Assembly: GCF_014839835.1 (NCBI RefSeq)
Contig: NC_071644.1
Coordinates: 7,355,266-7,419,265, forward strand
Reading direction: 5' to 3'
Origin: Dryobates pubescens
Lineage: Eukaryota > Chordata > Aves > Piciformes > Picidae
Length of the DNA stretch: 64,000 bases
Shown: piece by piece, positions 21,680 to 32,022 of the stretch
Position numbering within the stretch: position 1 is the stretch's first letter
How the letters are laid out: each line of letters opens with the position of its first letter
Notes under the pieces: generated by a model
Told to the model about the DNA's origin: nothing
Seen by the model: only the letters and a program-made list of their open reading frames with translations
Database searches by the model: none
Position numbers and translations under genes: made by a program

Positions 21680-22113
21680 CTAGGAGGCAATCAGTCAGAA
21701 AGCACAAGTCAGGCCCAAACTTGGGGGGATCAAGAACCCGCGGGGATCCCGGCTTGGCTAACCGCCCCCAACGCTGGGACTTAGGGGCACTGATGCGAGG
21801 CTCCGCTCGCCCCGCAGGACCCCGACCAAAGGGTTGGGACCCCGGAACGAAGCCCCCAGCCCGCCCCGGTGCTAGCAGCGGCGCCCAGGCCCCGCTCACC
21901 GCCGCCCCGGGCCTGCTCCTCAGACGCCCGCACGCATGCGCAGCCGCACGCCCGCTGGGGCCCGCCCTCGCCGTTGCGGATTGGTCCGGCCCCTGCCCAC
22001 GCGAGGCAGCGGCCGCCGTGGATTGGTGGAGCTCGAGCGTGACGTTTCGGCAGGAGCCGCTGCGGATTGGTCAGGCTGAGCGTGACGCAGCGCGGAAGCA
22101 GGGCGAGGGCGCG
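21680..22113. promoter_or_regulatory. CpG-rich bidirectional promoter between INTS11 and CPTP
   Basis: GC- and CpG-rich DNA between two divergent genes whose start codons are 586 bp apart. On the plus strand ATTGG (inverted CCAAT, the NF-Y core) occurs at 21980-21984, 22022-22026 and 22066-22070, spaced 42 and 44 bp. An NRF1-like CGCATGCGCA lies at 21933-21942 and a CRE-like TGACGT at 22040-22045. No TATA box is seen. This is the usual design of a housekeeping divergent promoter. Transcription start sites were not determined. Confidence 0.75.
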
Positions 22114-22835
22114 ATGGCGGACGATGCTTTCAGCTTGCGGGAGGTTCTCGCCGCTTTCCAGACCTGCGTGACGGATCGGCGGGAGGTGCTGCTGAGCCCC
22201 TACCTGTGCGGCTGGCGGGGGCTCATCCGGTGAGTGCCCTCGGCGACCTCTCCCCCGGGTTCCGTGCTTAGCTTGCCGCCGGTTAACGCGAGCATCTCCC
22301 CGCTGCGCGCAGGTTCCTGCACCGCCTGGGAGCCATCTTCTCCTTCGTCTCCAAGGACGCCGTGGCCAAGGTGCAGATCATGGAGAGCTACTGCGGCGGC
22401 GAGCAGCGGGAGAAGTACGTCTCGCTGCAGTCCATGGTGGAGTATGAGCTGGCCAACGGGCTGGTGGACTTGCAGAAGCGGTCTGGCCACCCTGACTCCG
22501 GGTGCCGCACCGTCCTCCGCCTCCACAGGGCCCTGCGCTGGCTGCAGCTCTTCCTGGAGGGGCTGAGGACGGGCCAGGAGGACTCACGGACGTCTGTCAT
22601 CTGCACGGACTCCTACAACGCATCCCTGGCCGCCTTCCACCCCTGGGTTATTCGCAAGGCTGCCACGGTGGCCTTCTGTGCCCTGCCGCCCCGAAACGCC
22701 TTCCTGGAGATCATGAACGTGGGGACACCCGAGGAAGCTGTCACCATGCTGGGCGAGGCTCTGCCCTACATCTGCAACGTCTACAGCATCACCCAGGAGC
22801 TCTTTGCCCAGCATCAGCTGCTTGACCTTCCTTGA
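22114..22835 (+). CDS. CPTP: CPTP, ceramide-1-phosphate transfer protein (GLTP fold)
   Basis: Cytosolic carrier that moves ceramide-1-phosphate between membranes (trans-Golgi, plasma membrane) and so affects eicosanoid signalling and autophagy. Two exons, 22114-22229 and 22313-22835, joined in phase 2 (GTGAGT donor, GCGCAG acceptor), encode 212 residues (human 214). The start GCGATGG has good Kozak context. The phosphate and sphingoid head-group site is intact: D54, K58, R104, R108 and H148, equivalent to human D56, K60, R106, R110 and H150. The signature stretches CRTVLRLHRAL and DSYNASLAAFHPW are nearly identical to human, and the C-terminus ends LLDLP as in human. The gene shares its promoter region with INTS11. 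An ATTAAA near 23479 is a possible poly(A) signal. Confidence 0.97.
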
Positions 22836-24009
22836 CAGGAGGGATGCTAAAGAGATGAAGGATGAACCAGGTGCAGACTGGTTCCTGGAGCATCAGGCTC
22901 TGGGTCCTTGGTCACTCTCCCTTTCCCTGCAGGGAGCTGACACACTGGCAAAGCTATCCAGGATGCCTCACTTCATAAGGGAAAAGCCTGTACCTGTTTT
23001 GTATTTATGGGTAGCTGCCTGTATGTGCAGAGCTTTGGCTCTGCAGTAAGAGGCACTACTCTTAGTGTGCTTAAGGGATTCCTTTTTTTCCTGCCTGGAC
23101 TCACCTTCTGCTCCCCAGCCAGCCTGGGGAGGGAGGGGGGAGCTTGATTTCTCTTCTTTTAAGCCAAACTGCAACTTGAGCAGCCATACACCAATAGCCA
23201 GGACCTGTGTGACAGCACAGCTTTGGGATGTGGTGCCTGAACACACCTACCCCTGAGCTCACGTGGCCACTTTTGTTTACAGCCTCTTCCCTGGAACAGA
23301 CCCAGGGGGTTTCACCCTCTGTTAGGCTTTAACTTTTCAGAGACAGTCCTGAGGAAGGAGTTTCTGAAGGGCAGCTCTGCAGCTTGCACTCACAGCCTCC
23401 ATGGCTGCTGCTAATCCTTAGCATTCAAGGAGGAGGTGGTCTGTGGCATTACTGGCTGGGACCACCCTTCTCTTATGCATTAAAGCAAAGCCTTCCTTCT
23501 GGGCAGCTTCCTGTTAATCTCTGCTCTGTGTCCCCTGCACAATCTGTCCAGCTAAAGCTGCAGGCTGCACCTTAACCTGCTTTGCAGCCAGGCTCCTGAT
23601 GGTGGTGTCACCATGAATGTGTCAGATTGCCTCCAAGAAATGGCTCCTCTGAGGAGAAATCCCAACCTGCACTGTAAGTCACTGCTTTGTGAAGCCTCTG
23701 TCTGTGCACAGCAGCTGGGCTGTGTGTGGATGAACACACACCCAGCATGAAGCATAGCAAACTCTGTATGCAGCTTTTTCAAGCTGAAAGAGTGCTACAT
23801 TGTGAGGGCAGGATGATGTGAGTGTTGGGGAGGAGGAGGGGAGAGCCCACAGGCTGGGAGATGGTTGGATTGTGTCTCTGCCAGGTGCATTTGGGGCTCA
23901 TGTAACCCTGTCTGATCCAGGAGATCACAGTTACCTCACAGAGATCTCACTAACTGGCCATTAAATGATGTGAATAACACACTGCTGGAGAGTGTCCTTT
24001 CTAGGAGTG
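22836..24009. other. CPTP: CPTP 3' flank and probable 3' UTR
   Basis: Unique DNA without CR1. ATTAAA near 23479 and again near 23960 are weak poly(A) candidates on the plus strand. No other gene is seen. Confidence 0.5.
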
Positions 24010-24145
24010 CTTCCTGCTTCTGTGGGGCTGGAAGGGACATGATTTCACCTCCCTTTGGGGCATGGTTCAGTGGCCATGGTGGTGTGGGGTGGATGGTTGG
24101 GGCTGATGATCTTAGAGGGCTTCTCCAACCTTACTGATTCTATCA
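24010..24145 (+). mobile_element. CR1 LINE, 3'-end fragment
   Basis: GGGCATGGTTCAGTGGCCAT then GCTGATGATCTTAGAGGGCT to ACTGATTCTATCAC. Its tail region was amplified in tandem (next entry). Confidence 0.88.
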
Positions 24146-24354
24146 CTTACACTGATTCCATCACCCTGATGCTCCTAGAGGGCTTCTCCAACCCTACTGA
24201 TTCCATCACCCTGATGCTCCTAGAGGGCTTCTCCAACCTTACTATCACTTACAGTGATTCCATCACCCTGATGATCCTAGAGGGCTTCTCCAACCCTACT
24301 GACTCCATCACCCTGATGCTCCTAGAGGGCTTTTCCAACCCTACTGACTCCATC
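24100..24354. repeat. CR1-tail-derived tandem repeat, ~45-bp unit, five copies
   Basis: The unit contains GATGCTCCTAGAGGGCTTCT followed by CCAACCCTACTGATTCCATC. It is the last 35 bp of the CR1 element plus its tail, repeated with small variants. Confidence 0.93.
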
Positions 24355-24382
24355 CCAGCATTACCTACTCACCCCTGCCCTG

Positions 24383-24725
24383 TGGGGAAAGGCTGAGAGC
24401 TGGGATTGTCCAGCCTTGAGAAAGCTTAGGGGAGACCTTACTGCCAGGGACCAGCACATCAAGGGTGGCTACCAGGAGGATGGAGACTCCACAAGGGGAA
24501 CTCATCACAAGGAGTGAGGGGGACAAGGCACTGCTGGGGAGATGCCCATTGGCTGCCCCTTGAGCACACGGATTCCTCTCCCAAGGCAAGCAGTGGATTG
24601 CCCTACCCTGGATATTGTAAGTCTCAGCTTGCCAGGGCCAGCTCACTGCAGCTCCACCTAGAAAGCTTGGAGCAGATGGTCCTTGGGGTCCCTTCCCAGC
24701 TGGCATTCTGGGATCCCTTGCCCCT
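24383..24725 (+). mobile_element. CR1 LINE fragment, diverged
   Basis: GGCTGAGAGCTGGGATTGTC, AAAGCTTAGGGGAGACCTTA and GGTCCCTTCCCAGCTGGCAT fit an older CR1 copy with deletions. Confidence 0.65.
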
Positions 24726-25650
24726 CACCACCAGCCTGTTCCATGCAGCCAGTGATCAACCTCACTGAAAGCTGCAACAAACTTCGCTAGAGGGAGTCTG
24801 AGTACCAGGCACAAACTCCATCACCAGCTGCCTCCTGTGCCACACCAGGCTGGGAAAGTATGGCTGGGAGGAGGCCATTGCTTCCTTGTGACTCCTGCAC
24901 CGTTCAGGCAGCCTTTTCTCTGTCCCCTCTGTGCAGCTGAAGTTGGATTTGGAGCTTTTCTGAGTGACACAGTCAAAGCTAACACTCTGTTGAGGGGGAG
25001 GTGTCCTTCAAGGGGGGGGTAACTATTTCTGTGTCACCTTGCTGCAGAACCCCCCCAGTCTGAAGCACTCAGAGAGGCTTCCTACACTGCCCCTGCTTCT
25101 CTTCACACGTGGAAGACCCCTCTAACCCTGTGGCCAAAGTGCCTTTGGCAGCAGCAGTGGGGTTTATGCTGCTCTAAATACAGAGTGAGCCAACAGAATG
25201 CAGGAAATGGAACTCCCCAGCTCAGACTGATCCTGCTGGCTGAAATGCCAGCCTGACAGAAGAGGAAATGCAAACCCTGGCACCCCCTGAAGCATCCCAC
25301 TGCAGCACTGGGGCCTAAGCCAGAGCTCTTCAGCTGAAGTTCTCATAGCTCAGCCACTTAACAACTCCCTGCAAGCAGCAGTAGAGCCAAGTGATCCCTC
25401 ACCCACCTCACACTGTAGGAATGGCCTGCTCCAGGCAAGTCCCTGTGAGGCACCAAGGAAGATTTGGTTCTCCCTCTGTTGTGACCTTGAATTTGAAGCA
25501 AAACCAATACAGATCACTGCTGTGCCAGGCTCCTACCACTGCCCTTTAGCTCAGGCTGCTCAGCACTTCACTCTGAAGCTCATTGGGAAAATCAGCTGCA
25601 CTCAGATCTGTTCCCCATGCCAGAAACCTCACAGATCCACTCTGAAGACA

Positions 25651-25716
25651 GAACAGGGGCACCTAACTGAACAGGGGCACCTAACTGAACAGGGGCACCT
25701 AACTGAACAGGGGCAC
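25651..25716. repeat. 18-bp tandem repeat, 3.6 copies
   Basis: GAACAGGGGCACCTAACT repeated without change, directly before a CR1 fragment. Confidence 0.95.
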
Positions 25717-25718
25717 AC

Positions 25719-25970
25719 AAACCTCCCCTGGAGCAACTTGAGGCCATTTCCACTCATGCTGTTGCTTGTTCCTTAAGAAAAGAGACCTGGCTCCAGCCTC
25801 CTTTCAGGTAGCTGTGGAGAGCCATGAGGTCTCCCCTCACCCTCCTCTTCTCCAGACTGAACAACCTCAGTTCCCTCAGCTCCTCCTCACAACACTTGTG
25901 CCCTAGACCCTTCACCAGTTTCACTGCCCTTCTCTGATGAGGCCTGGAGCCATGATGAGGGACACAGACA
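25719..25970 (-). mobile_element. CR1 LINE fragment, copy A of a near-identical pair
   Basis: Internal CR1 piece (AACCTCCCCTGGAGCAACTT to CTAGACCCTTCACCAG) followed by about 45 bp of less typical sequence. It matches 27566-27802 almost base for base except for a 15-bp indel. Confidence 0.88.
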
Positions 25971-26325
25971 TGGAGACATTTGTGCCAAGACGTGTCAGCA
26001 GTGATGCTGCTGCTTCTTTGGCTGGGGTGAAGGCAAAAGACAAATCCAAATGAGGGTGGGGCACTGGATTTTACCTCCTGTCCCACAGCCATTCCCAGAG
26101 CTGGGGCAATGGCTAAGTCACTGCAGAAGGGGAAGGCTACTCCTGGTGTAGAGGAAAGCAGGATTAGGTCAGTGGTTTGCAACCCCATGGGTGCTGCTGG
26201 GCATTTGACTACTGCCCACTGAGCACAGAGGATGCATTTTGCTAACCAAATCCTCCCCCTCCATTATTTCCCTCTCCCCCAGTTGTACTTAAAGAGCCTG
26301 CCCAGAGCTGCTGAGCCTGCAGCCC

Positions 26326-26379
26326 CAGCCCTGTGCTGCCTCCCCACAGCCACAGCCCTGTGCTGCCTCCCCACAGCCA
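26326..26379. repeat. 27-bp direct repeat, two copies, in TAS1R3 5' flank
   Basis: CAGCCCTGTGCTGCCTCCCC with ACAGCCA, twice, 40-95 bp before the TAS1R3 ATG and so probably in the 5' UTR. A TACTTAAAGA (TATA-like) element lies just upstream near 26287. Confidence 0.85.
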
Positions 26380-26420
26380 CCTGCAGACTGCCTCCAAGCG
26401 CTTCCTGCGAGAGGCACCAC

Positions 26421-29400
26421 ATGGTCCCTGCCCTGCTGCTGTGCCTGGCCTGGGGCTGGGCAGCAGCCCCTGAGCCCAGCTGCCTGTCAGCCCAGTTCAG
26501 CAGGCCTGGGGACTACATCCTAGGAGGTTTGTTCCCTTTTGGGATGGACACCACCAACCTGACGGCACGAGCAGAGCCCAGCCTGCTTGGGTGTGAAAGG
26601 TAAGGGGAATGGGGGCTCCAGGAGCTCAGGTGGAGTCTGGGCTGGGGGGGAGAGAGAGAGAGAAGTCACCAGATCAGGATGGCTTGGCTTGGAAAGGACC
26701 TCAGAGGTCAGCTAGCTGCAGCCACCTCACCCCCTGCCTGCTGTTGCAGGCTGTTTGCCGACGGGCTGATCTGGGCTCTCGCCATGAAGTTTGCCATCGA
26801 GGAGATCAACAACTCCTCCTCCCTCCTGCCCGGGGTGAGGCTGGGCTATGACATGTACGACACCTGCCTGGAGCCCCTGGTGGCCCTGCAGCCCAGCCTG
26901 CTCTTCCTGACCCGCAAGGGCAGCAGGGGCATCGAGCTGCACTGCAACTACAGCCACTACCAGCCCCGGGTGACCGCCGTCATCGGGCCGCACAAGTCAG
27001 ACCTCTGCCTGGCCACAGCCAAGCTCTTCAGCTTCTTCCTGATCCCTCAGGTAAACCCTCTGCAGAGCCACGAGGCCTCACTGAGGGAGCTGGGGCTGCT
27101 TAGCCTGCAGAAGAGGAGGCTCAGGGGAGACCTTCTTGCTCTCTACAACCCCCTGAAAGGAGGCTGCAGCCAGGTGGGGGTTGGGCTCTTCTCCCAGGCA
27201 AGCAGCAGCAGAACAAGAGGACACAGTCTCAAGCTGTGCCAGGGGAGGTTCAGGCTGGATGCTAGGAAGAAATTCTTCCCAGCAAGAGAGGTTGGCCACT
27301 GGGATGTGCTGCCCAGGGAGGTGGTGGAGTCCCCATCCCTGGAGGTGTTCAAGAGGGGACTGGATGTGGCACTTGGTGCCATGGTTTAGTAGTCAGGAGG
27401 TGTTGGGTGACAGCTTGGACTTGACCTTTGAACCATACCCCAGACTGCCATGTCCACACATCTCCTGAACACCTCCAGGGATGGGGACTCCACCACCTCC
27501 CTGGGCAGCCTGTTCCAATCCCTGACCACTCTTGCAGCAAAGAAACTGCTCCTAACCTCCAGCCTAAACCTCCCCTGGAGCAACTTGAGGCCATTTCCAC
27601 TCATGCTGTTGCTTGTTCCTGGCTCCAGCCTCCTTTCAGGTAGCTGTGGAGAGCCATGAGGTCTCCCCTCACCCTCCTCTTCTCCAGACTGAACAACCTC
27701 AGTTCCCTCAGCTCCTCCTCACAACACTTGTGCCCTAGACCCTTCACCAGCTTCACTGACCTTCTCTAATGAGGCCTGGGGCCATGCTGATGGACACAGA
27801 CAGCAGTGGAAGGCCACAGGCCCATGGGAGAGTGCTGCCAGAGGCACTGTGTGGCCAGCCCTTGGCTGTCTGGCTAAATGCAGCCCTGCTGGATGCGTCC
27901 CTTCAGAGGGGCTCTGCCTCCCCACCACCCTGACCCAGTGTTCTGGCAAATCCAGTGCACCTAGACTGAGCCAAGAAGGTTGGGAAGGGTCTGGGCTGTG
28001 AACACTTCCCCAGCTTCCCTCCCTCCCTGCCTTCCTCCCTCCTCCTCCCCGCGGCAGGTCAGCTATGGCGGCAGCAGCGAGCAGCTCAGCGACCCCGAGC
28101 TGTATCCTTCCTTCTACCGCACCGTGCCCAGCGACAAGAGCCTGGTGGAGGCTGTGGTGCAGCTGGTGAACAGGTTTGGCTGGAACTGGATTGCCACCAT
28201 TGGAAGCGACGACGAGTACGGGCGCGGAGCCCAGGTGCAGTTCTCCGGCATGGCCGGGGACCACAGCATCTGCATCGCCTTCGAGGGGCTGATCCCCACA
28301 GACCTCACCGACCCCGAAGCCACAGCCCACCTGGAAGACACCATTGCAGCCATCAACAAGACCAAGGTCAACATCATCATCCTCTTTGCCTACAACAAGC
28401 CAGCCCAGGCCCTGCTGAGGCACAGCATCCGGATGGGACTGAGCAAGAAAGTCTGGATTGGCACCGAAGCCTGGGTCCTGTCCGACACGGCCGCCTCCGT
28501 CCCAAACGTGCAGAGCATCGGGACGGTCCTAGGCTTTATCATGAAAACAGGCACAGTCCCTGGCTTCCAGGAATATGTCACTGACCTCTTCACCTCTGTT
28601 CAGCAGGAGGACTTTTGCCAGGAGTCCAGAGAAGCCGCCCAGCAGCTGGGCTCGGCCGCGCCGCACGCGCGCTGCCCGCCCTGCGACCGCGTCTCGCTGG
28701 GGGACATCTGGCCCACGCTGAGCCTCTCTCAGGTCCAGCCAGTGCACATGGCTGTCTACAGCGTGGCTCATGCCCTGCACAGGGCTCTGGGCTGCACCCA
28801 CCAAGCCTGTCCCACAGCACCCATCAGACCTTGGCAGGTGAGTCGGGGCCAGGACACACACACACAGCAATTCTCTGTCCGTCGGAGCTGGGTGCAGACA
28901 GGGAGCGAGGGACCCTCCAAAGGCACCTCCAGAGCTCGCCCAGCCCAACCTCCCTGCAGCCAGCAGGGACATCTCCAATGGACCAGCTTGCTCAGAGCCC
29001 CATCTAGCCTGACCTTCAGCACTTCACCGGGCTCCTGTCCCGGTGGTGATGCAGCCTTGGCCATTCCCTCAGCCAGTCAGACCCTTCACCAACACACTGC
29101 ACCTTCTCTGCTGCTGCCTGGGGCTGCAGACCCTCTCCTCCTCTCCTGGGCTGCAGGACCCCCTCCTCCTCCTCCCTCCTCTCCTGGGCTGCAGACCCTC
29201 CTTTCCCCAGGACCTTCTCCAGAGCTGCACTCCTGTTCCCACTGCTTGTGCTTGGCACAAGTGAGCAGTTAAGAGCACAGTCAGAGGTGCTAGTCCCAGT
29301 CTTAGCCCACAGAAGGGACTGAAGTCAGCTTACTGCACTGTCACCCTCCAAGCAGGAGCACCAGCTGCAGCAGTAACTCCTGTGCCTGTCCCTTTCTCCT

Positions 29401-31717
29401 CAGCTGCTGCACTTCATGAACACCTTCCCATTCCAGGTGAATGGGCAGAGCTTCAGGTTTGATCAATCCCATGGCACACACACAGGCTACAAGCTCATCT
29501 TCTGGTCCTGGAACAACAACAGCCTCACATACCTGCCTGTGGGGGACTATGAGGGGTCCCTGGACATCAACAGCTCTCTGATCCACTTTCACACTGCAGA
29601 TCAAAAGGTAAAGAGTGGTCTAAAGCATAGAGAGCCACAGAGGGAAGGAAGCTTTGTCACACCAGGACTGCTCCTGAGCAGCTCCTAGCCAGCACACTGC
29701 CTCTACAAGATTTGTCTGGGAGCCAGTTTGCTCCTCCCCAAACTGGTGATCCATCTCCCCTGGGCCAAACCACAAAGGGCTATTCCCAGCACTGTTTAAG
29801 ATCCCAGCCCAGCCCAGCTGATCTCTTCTCATTGCTTTGGTGGTGTGCTGCTTCTCCTGAAAGACTTTTGCCTGACTTTCATCACTGCTTCTGTCTAGGA
29901 GCCTACATCAGAGTGCTTGAGGCACTGTGAGCCAGGACAGTTCAGAGAAATCAAAGGATTCCACCTCTGCTGCTATGACTGCACAGACTGCCCAGAGAAC
30001 ACCTTCTGGAGCAGAAAAGGTGAGGCCTGGGAAACTGAGTGGCTTTAACTCTCTGTATTACACCTGGCTACTGGTTGAAGAGACAGAGAGAACTGGGACC
30101 AACCAGTCCCCTGAGCCTCCTCTTCTCCAGGCTAAGCAACCCCAGCTCCCTCAGCCTCTCCTCCCAGGGCTGTGCTCTAGACCCCTCCCCAGCCTCACTG
30201 CCCTTCTCTGGGCACCTTCCAGATCTCCCCTGGGGGGCCCTCCTCTGCTGGTCCCACAGAACATGCATAAGGACCATGCATAGGTTTTATCTCAAGAGGT
30301 AGGAGAGAAGGGTATGATAACCTTCTGGGGTCACAGGAGGAAGAGAGGCATGCAATGAAGTGCTGGAATCTTTGGGGAGCTGGTGGGTTGCCTGGGGAAG
30401 GGAAATGAAGCCAAGAAAGATGTGGATCCTCTTGGGGGGAGGGGGGAGAAGTAAAGGGGAGGAGAAGTGATGGAACTGTCAAAAGCTTTGGAGAGCAAAT
30501 ACACTTTGGAAGGGGGAAAGCAGCACCCAAAGCAGCTCCTTAACTCATGAGTGACCCTGCCCCAGGGACTGCCTGCAGCAGGGCAGCAGCAGCACTCCGC
30601 TGCCAGGTGGCCACCAGCTGCTTCTGAGCCACTGGAACAGGCTGCCCCGGGGAGGCTGGGGACGCTCCCTCCCTGGAGGTGTTCAAGGTCAGGTTGTATG
30701 AGGCCCTGAGCAGCCTGGGCTAGTGAAGGGTGTTGGAACTGGATGAGCTTTGAGGCCCTTCTAACCCAAGCCATTCCTGTCCCTGCAGAGAGCTCCACCT
30801 GCACCCCCTGCCTGCAGCGGCAGTGGTCGCCAGCCCGCAGCACGCGGTGCTACGAGCGCGGCCACAGGTACCTCCGGTGGAACGAGCCCCTCGCCCTTGC
30901 CTTGCTGACCCTGATGGCCATCACCACGGCCCTCACCTGCCTGATAGCTCTGCTCTTCCTGAGGCACCTGCAGACCCCCCTCGTGCAGGCTTCCGGGGGC
31001 AGGCTGAGCCTCTTCGCGCTGCTGGCGCTGGTGCTGCTGTGCCTCAGCTGCTGCCTCTACGTGGGGGAGCCCAGCGACCGCCTCTGCACGGCCCAGCAGG
31101 TGCTGCACGCCCTGAGCCTCACCGGATGCTTCTCTACCTTCTTTGCCAAGTCCCTGGAGATCACCCTGGTGACAGAGTTCCCTGGCTGTGCCCCCAGGCT
31201 CCTGCGCTGGGTGAGGCGGAGGGCCTGGCTGCTCGTCGCCCTGTGCCTCCTCGCCGAGTGCTCCTTGTGCTGCTGCTACCTGCTCCTGGGCCCCGACTCC
31301 CTGCTGCCCGACTACAGGTCGCTGCCCAGGGAGGTCCTGCTGGTGTGCCACACGCGGTCCTGGGGAGCCTTTGTCCTGCTGCATGGCTGCAATGTCTGCC
31401 TGGCCTTCATCTGCCTCCTGGGCACCTTCATGGTGCAGAGCCACGGGAAGAAGTACAACATGGCCAGGGGCATCACGTTTGCCACCCTCATCTACTTCGT
31501 CACCTGCATCTTCTTCCTGGCCTTCTTTGCCACCCTGAAGTCGGTCCTCAGGTCTGTTACTCAGATCTGCACCATTCTGACAACCAGCCTGGGCATCTTG
31601 GGGACCTACTACATCCCCAAGTGCTACATCATCTTGCTTAAGCCTGACCTGAACACAGAGGATTACTGCCAGTACTCCATCAAAGAGGAGCCAGAGGACG
31701 ACTCGGCCAGGCAATAA
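26421..31717 (+). CDS. TAS1R3: TAS1R3, taste receptor type 1 member 3 (class C GPCR)
   Basis: Obligate partner subunit of T1R taste receptors; with T1R1 it senses amino acids, and in some birds sugars. Six exons: 26421-26599, 26750-27050, 28058-28837, 29404-29607, 29899-30019, 30789-31717, all GT-AG, giving 837 residues (human 852) without interruptions. In order: signal peptide (about 1-17, [16 protein letters not shown]), Venus-flytrap domain (about 20-490; QYQPR-like [14 protein letters not shown] and [15 protein letters not shown]), a nine-cysteine linker (about 494-549, with CCYDCTDC), and seven helices from about residue 562 ([37 protein letters not shown]). Its place between CPTP and DVL1 matches human TAS1R3, which excludes T1R1 and T1R2. 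CR1 fragments occupy introns 2, 3 and 5; in intron 5 one reaches the exon 6 acceptor. Confidence 0.97.
27060..27427 (+). mobile_element. CR1 LINE fragment in TAS1R3 intron 2
   Basis: Starts within about 20 bp of the exon 2 donor. Reads [20 protein letters not shown], then [20 protein letters not shown], and runs to the 3' end at GACAGCTTGGACTTGACC. Confidence 0.93.
27452..27802 (-). mobile_element. CR1 LINE fragment, inverted, copy B of a near-identical pair
   Basis: Begins TCCTGAACACCTCCAGGGAT and includes the segment 27566-27802 shared with 25719-25970. It faces the preceding plus-strand CR1 tail to tail with a spacer of about 25 bp. Confidence 0.9.
28905..29035 (-). mobile_element. CR1 LINE, 3'-end fragment in TAS1R3 intron 3
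   Basis: CCTCCAAAGGCACCTCCAGA, CCAACCTCCCTGCAGCCAGC and CTTGCTCAGAGCCCCATC; diverged. Confidence 0.7.
30105..30228 (-). mobile_element. CR1 LINE internal fragment in TAS1R3 intron 5
   Basis: CTGAGCCTCCTCTTCTCCAG through CTCAGCCTCTCCTCCCAGGG to CTTCTCTGGGCACCTTCC. Confidence 0.85.
30615..30778 (+). mobile_element. CR1 LINE, 3' end abutting the TAS1R3 exon 6 acceptor
   Basis: CACTGGAACAGGCTGCCCCG through TGGATGAGCTTTGAGGCCCT to AACCCAAGCCATTC. Only about 10 bp separate it from exon 6 at 30789, so it probably supplies the branch-point region. Confidence 0.88.
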
Positions 31718-31718
31718 A
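31713..31718 (+). promoter_or_regulatory. TAS1R3: AATAAA overlapping the TAS1R3 stop codon
   Basis: The stop TAA (31715-31717) lies inside a canonical AATAAA. If used, the 3' UTR would be only some 15-30 nt. The downstream region is not strikingly GT-rich, so use is uncertain. Confidence 0.4.
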
Positions 31719-31825
31719 CCACAGCTCCACTGTCCCCTGCTCCCCAGCACAAGCTGCCTGTATTTGAAGGAGATCATTCTGTCCATAGTGACTCTCTAGG
31801 CTATGACCCCAGACACAATCACCAC

Positions 31826-32022
31826 AGGAAAAAGAAGTTGTTCCCCAGGAGGGTGGTGAGAGCCTGGCACAGGTTGCCCAGGGAGGTGGTGGAAGCCTCA
31901 GCCCTGGAGGTGTTTGCAGCCAGGCTGGAGGTGGCTGTGAGCAACCTGCCGTGGTGTGAGGTGTCCCTGCCCATGGAACTGGCTGATCCTTGAGGTCCCT
32001 TCCACCCCTAACCCTCCTGTGA
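31826..32022 (+). mobile_element. CR1 LINE fragment downstream of TAS1R3
   Basis: AAAGAAGTTGTTCCCCAGGA, GCACAGGTTGCCCAGGGAGG and TGCCGTGGTGTGAGGTGTCC, 110 bp after the stop codon. Confidence 0.9.

Noticed and set aside
30761-31786. 341-codon minus-strand frame opposite TAS1R3 exon 6
   Set aside because: Shadow of the GC-rich TAS1R3 coding exon; low-complexity Gln/Gly/Glu composition and no family match.
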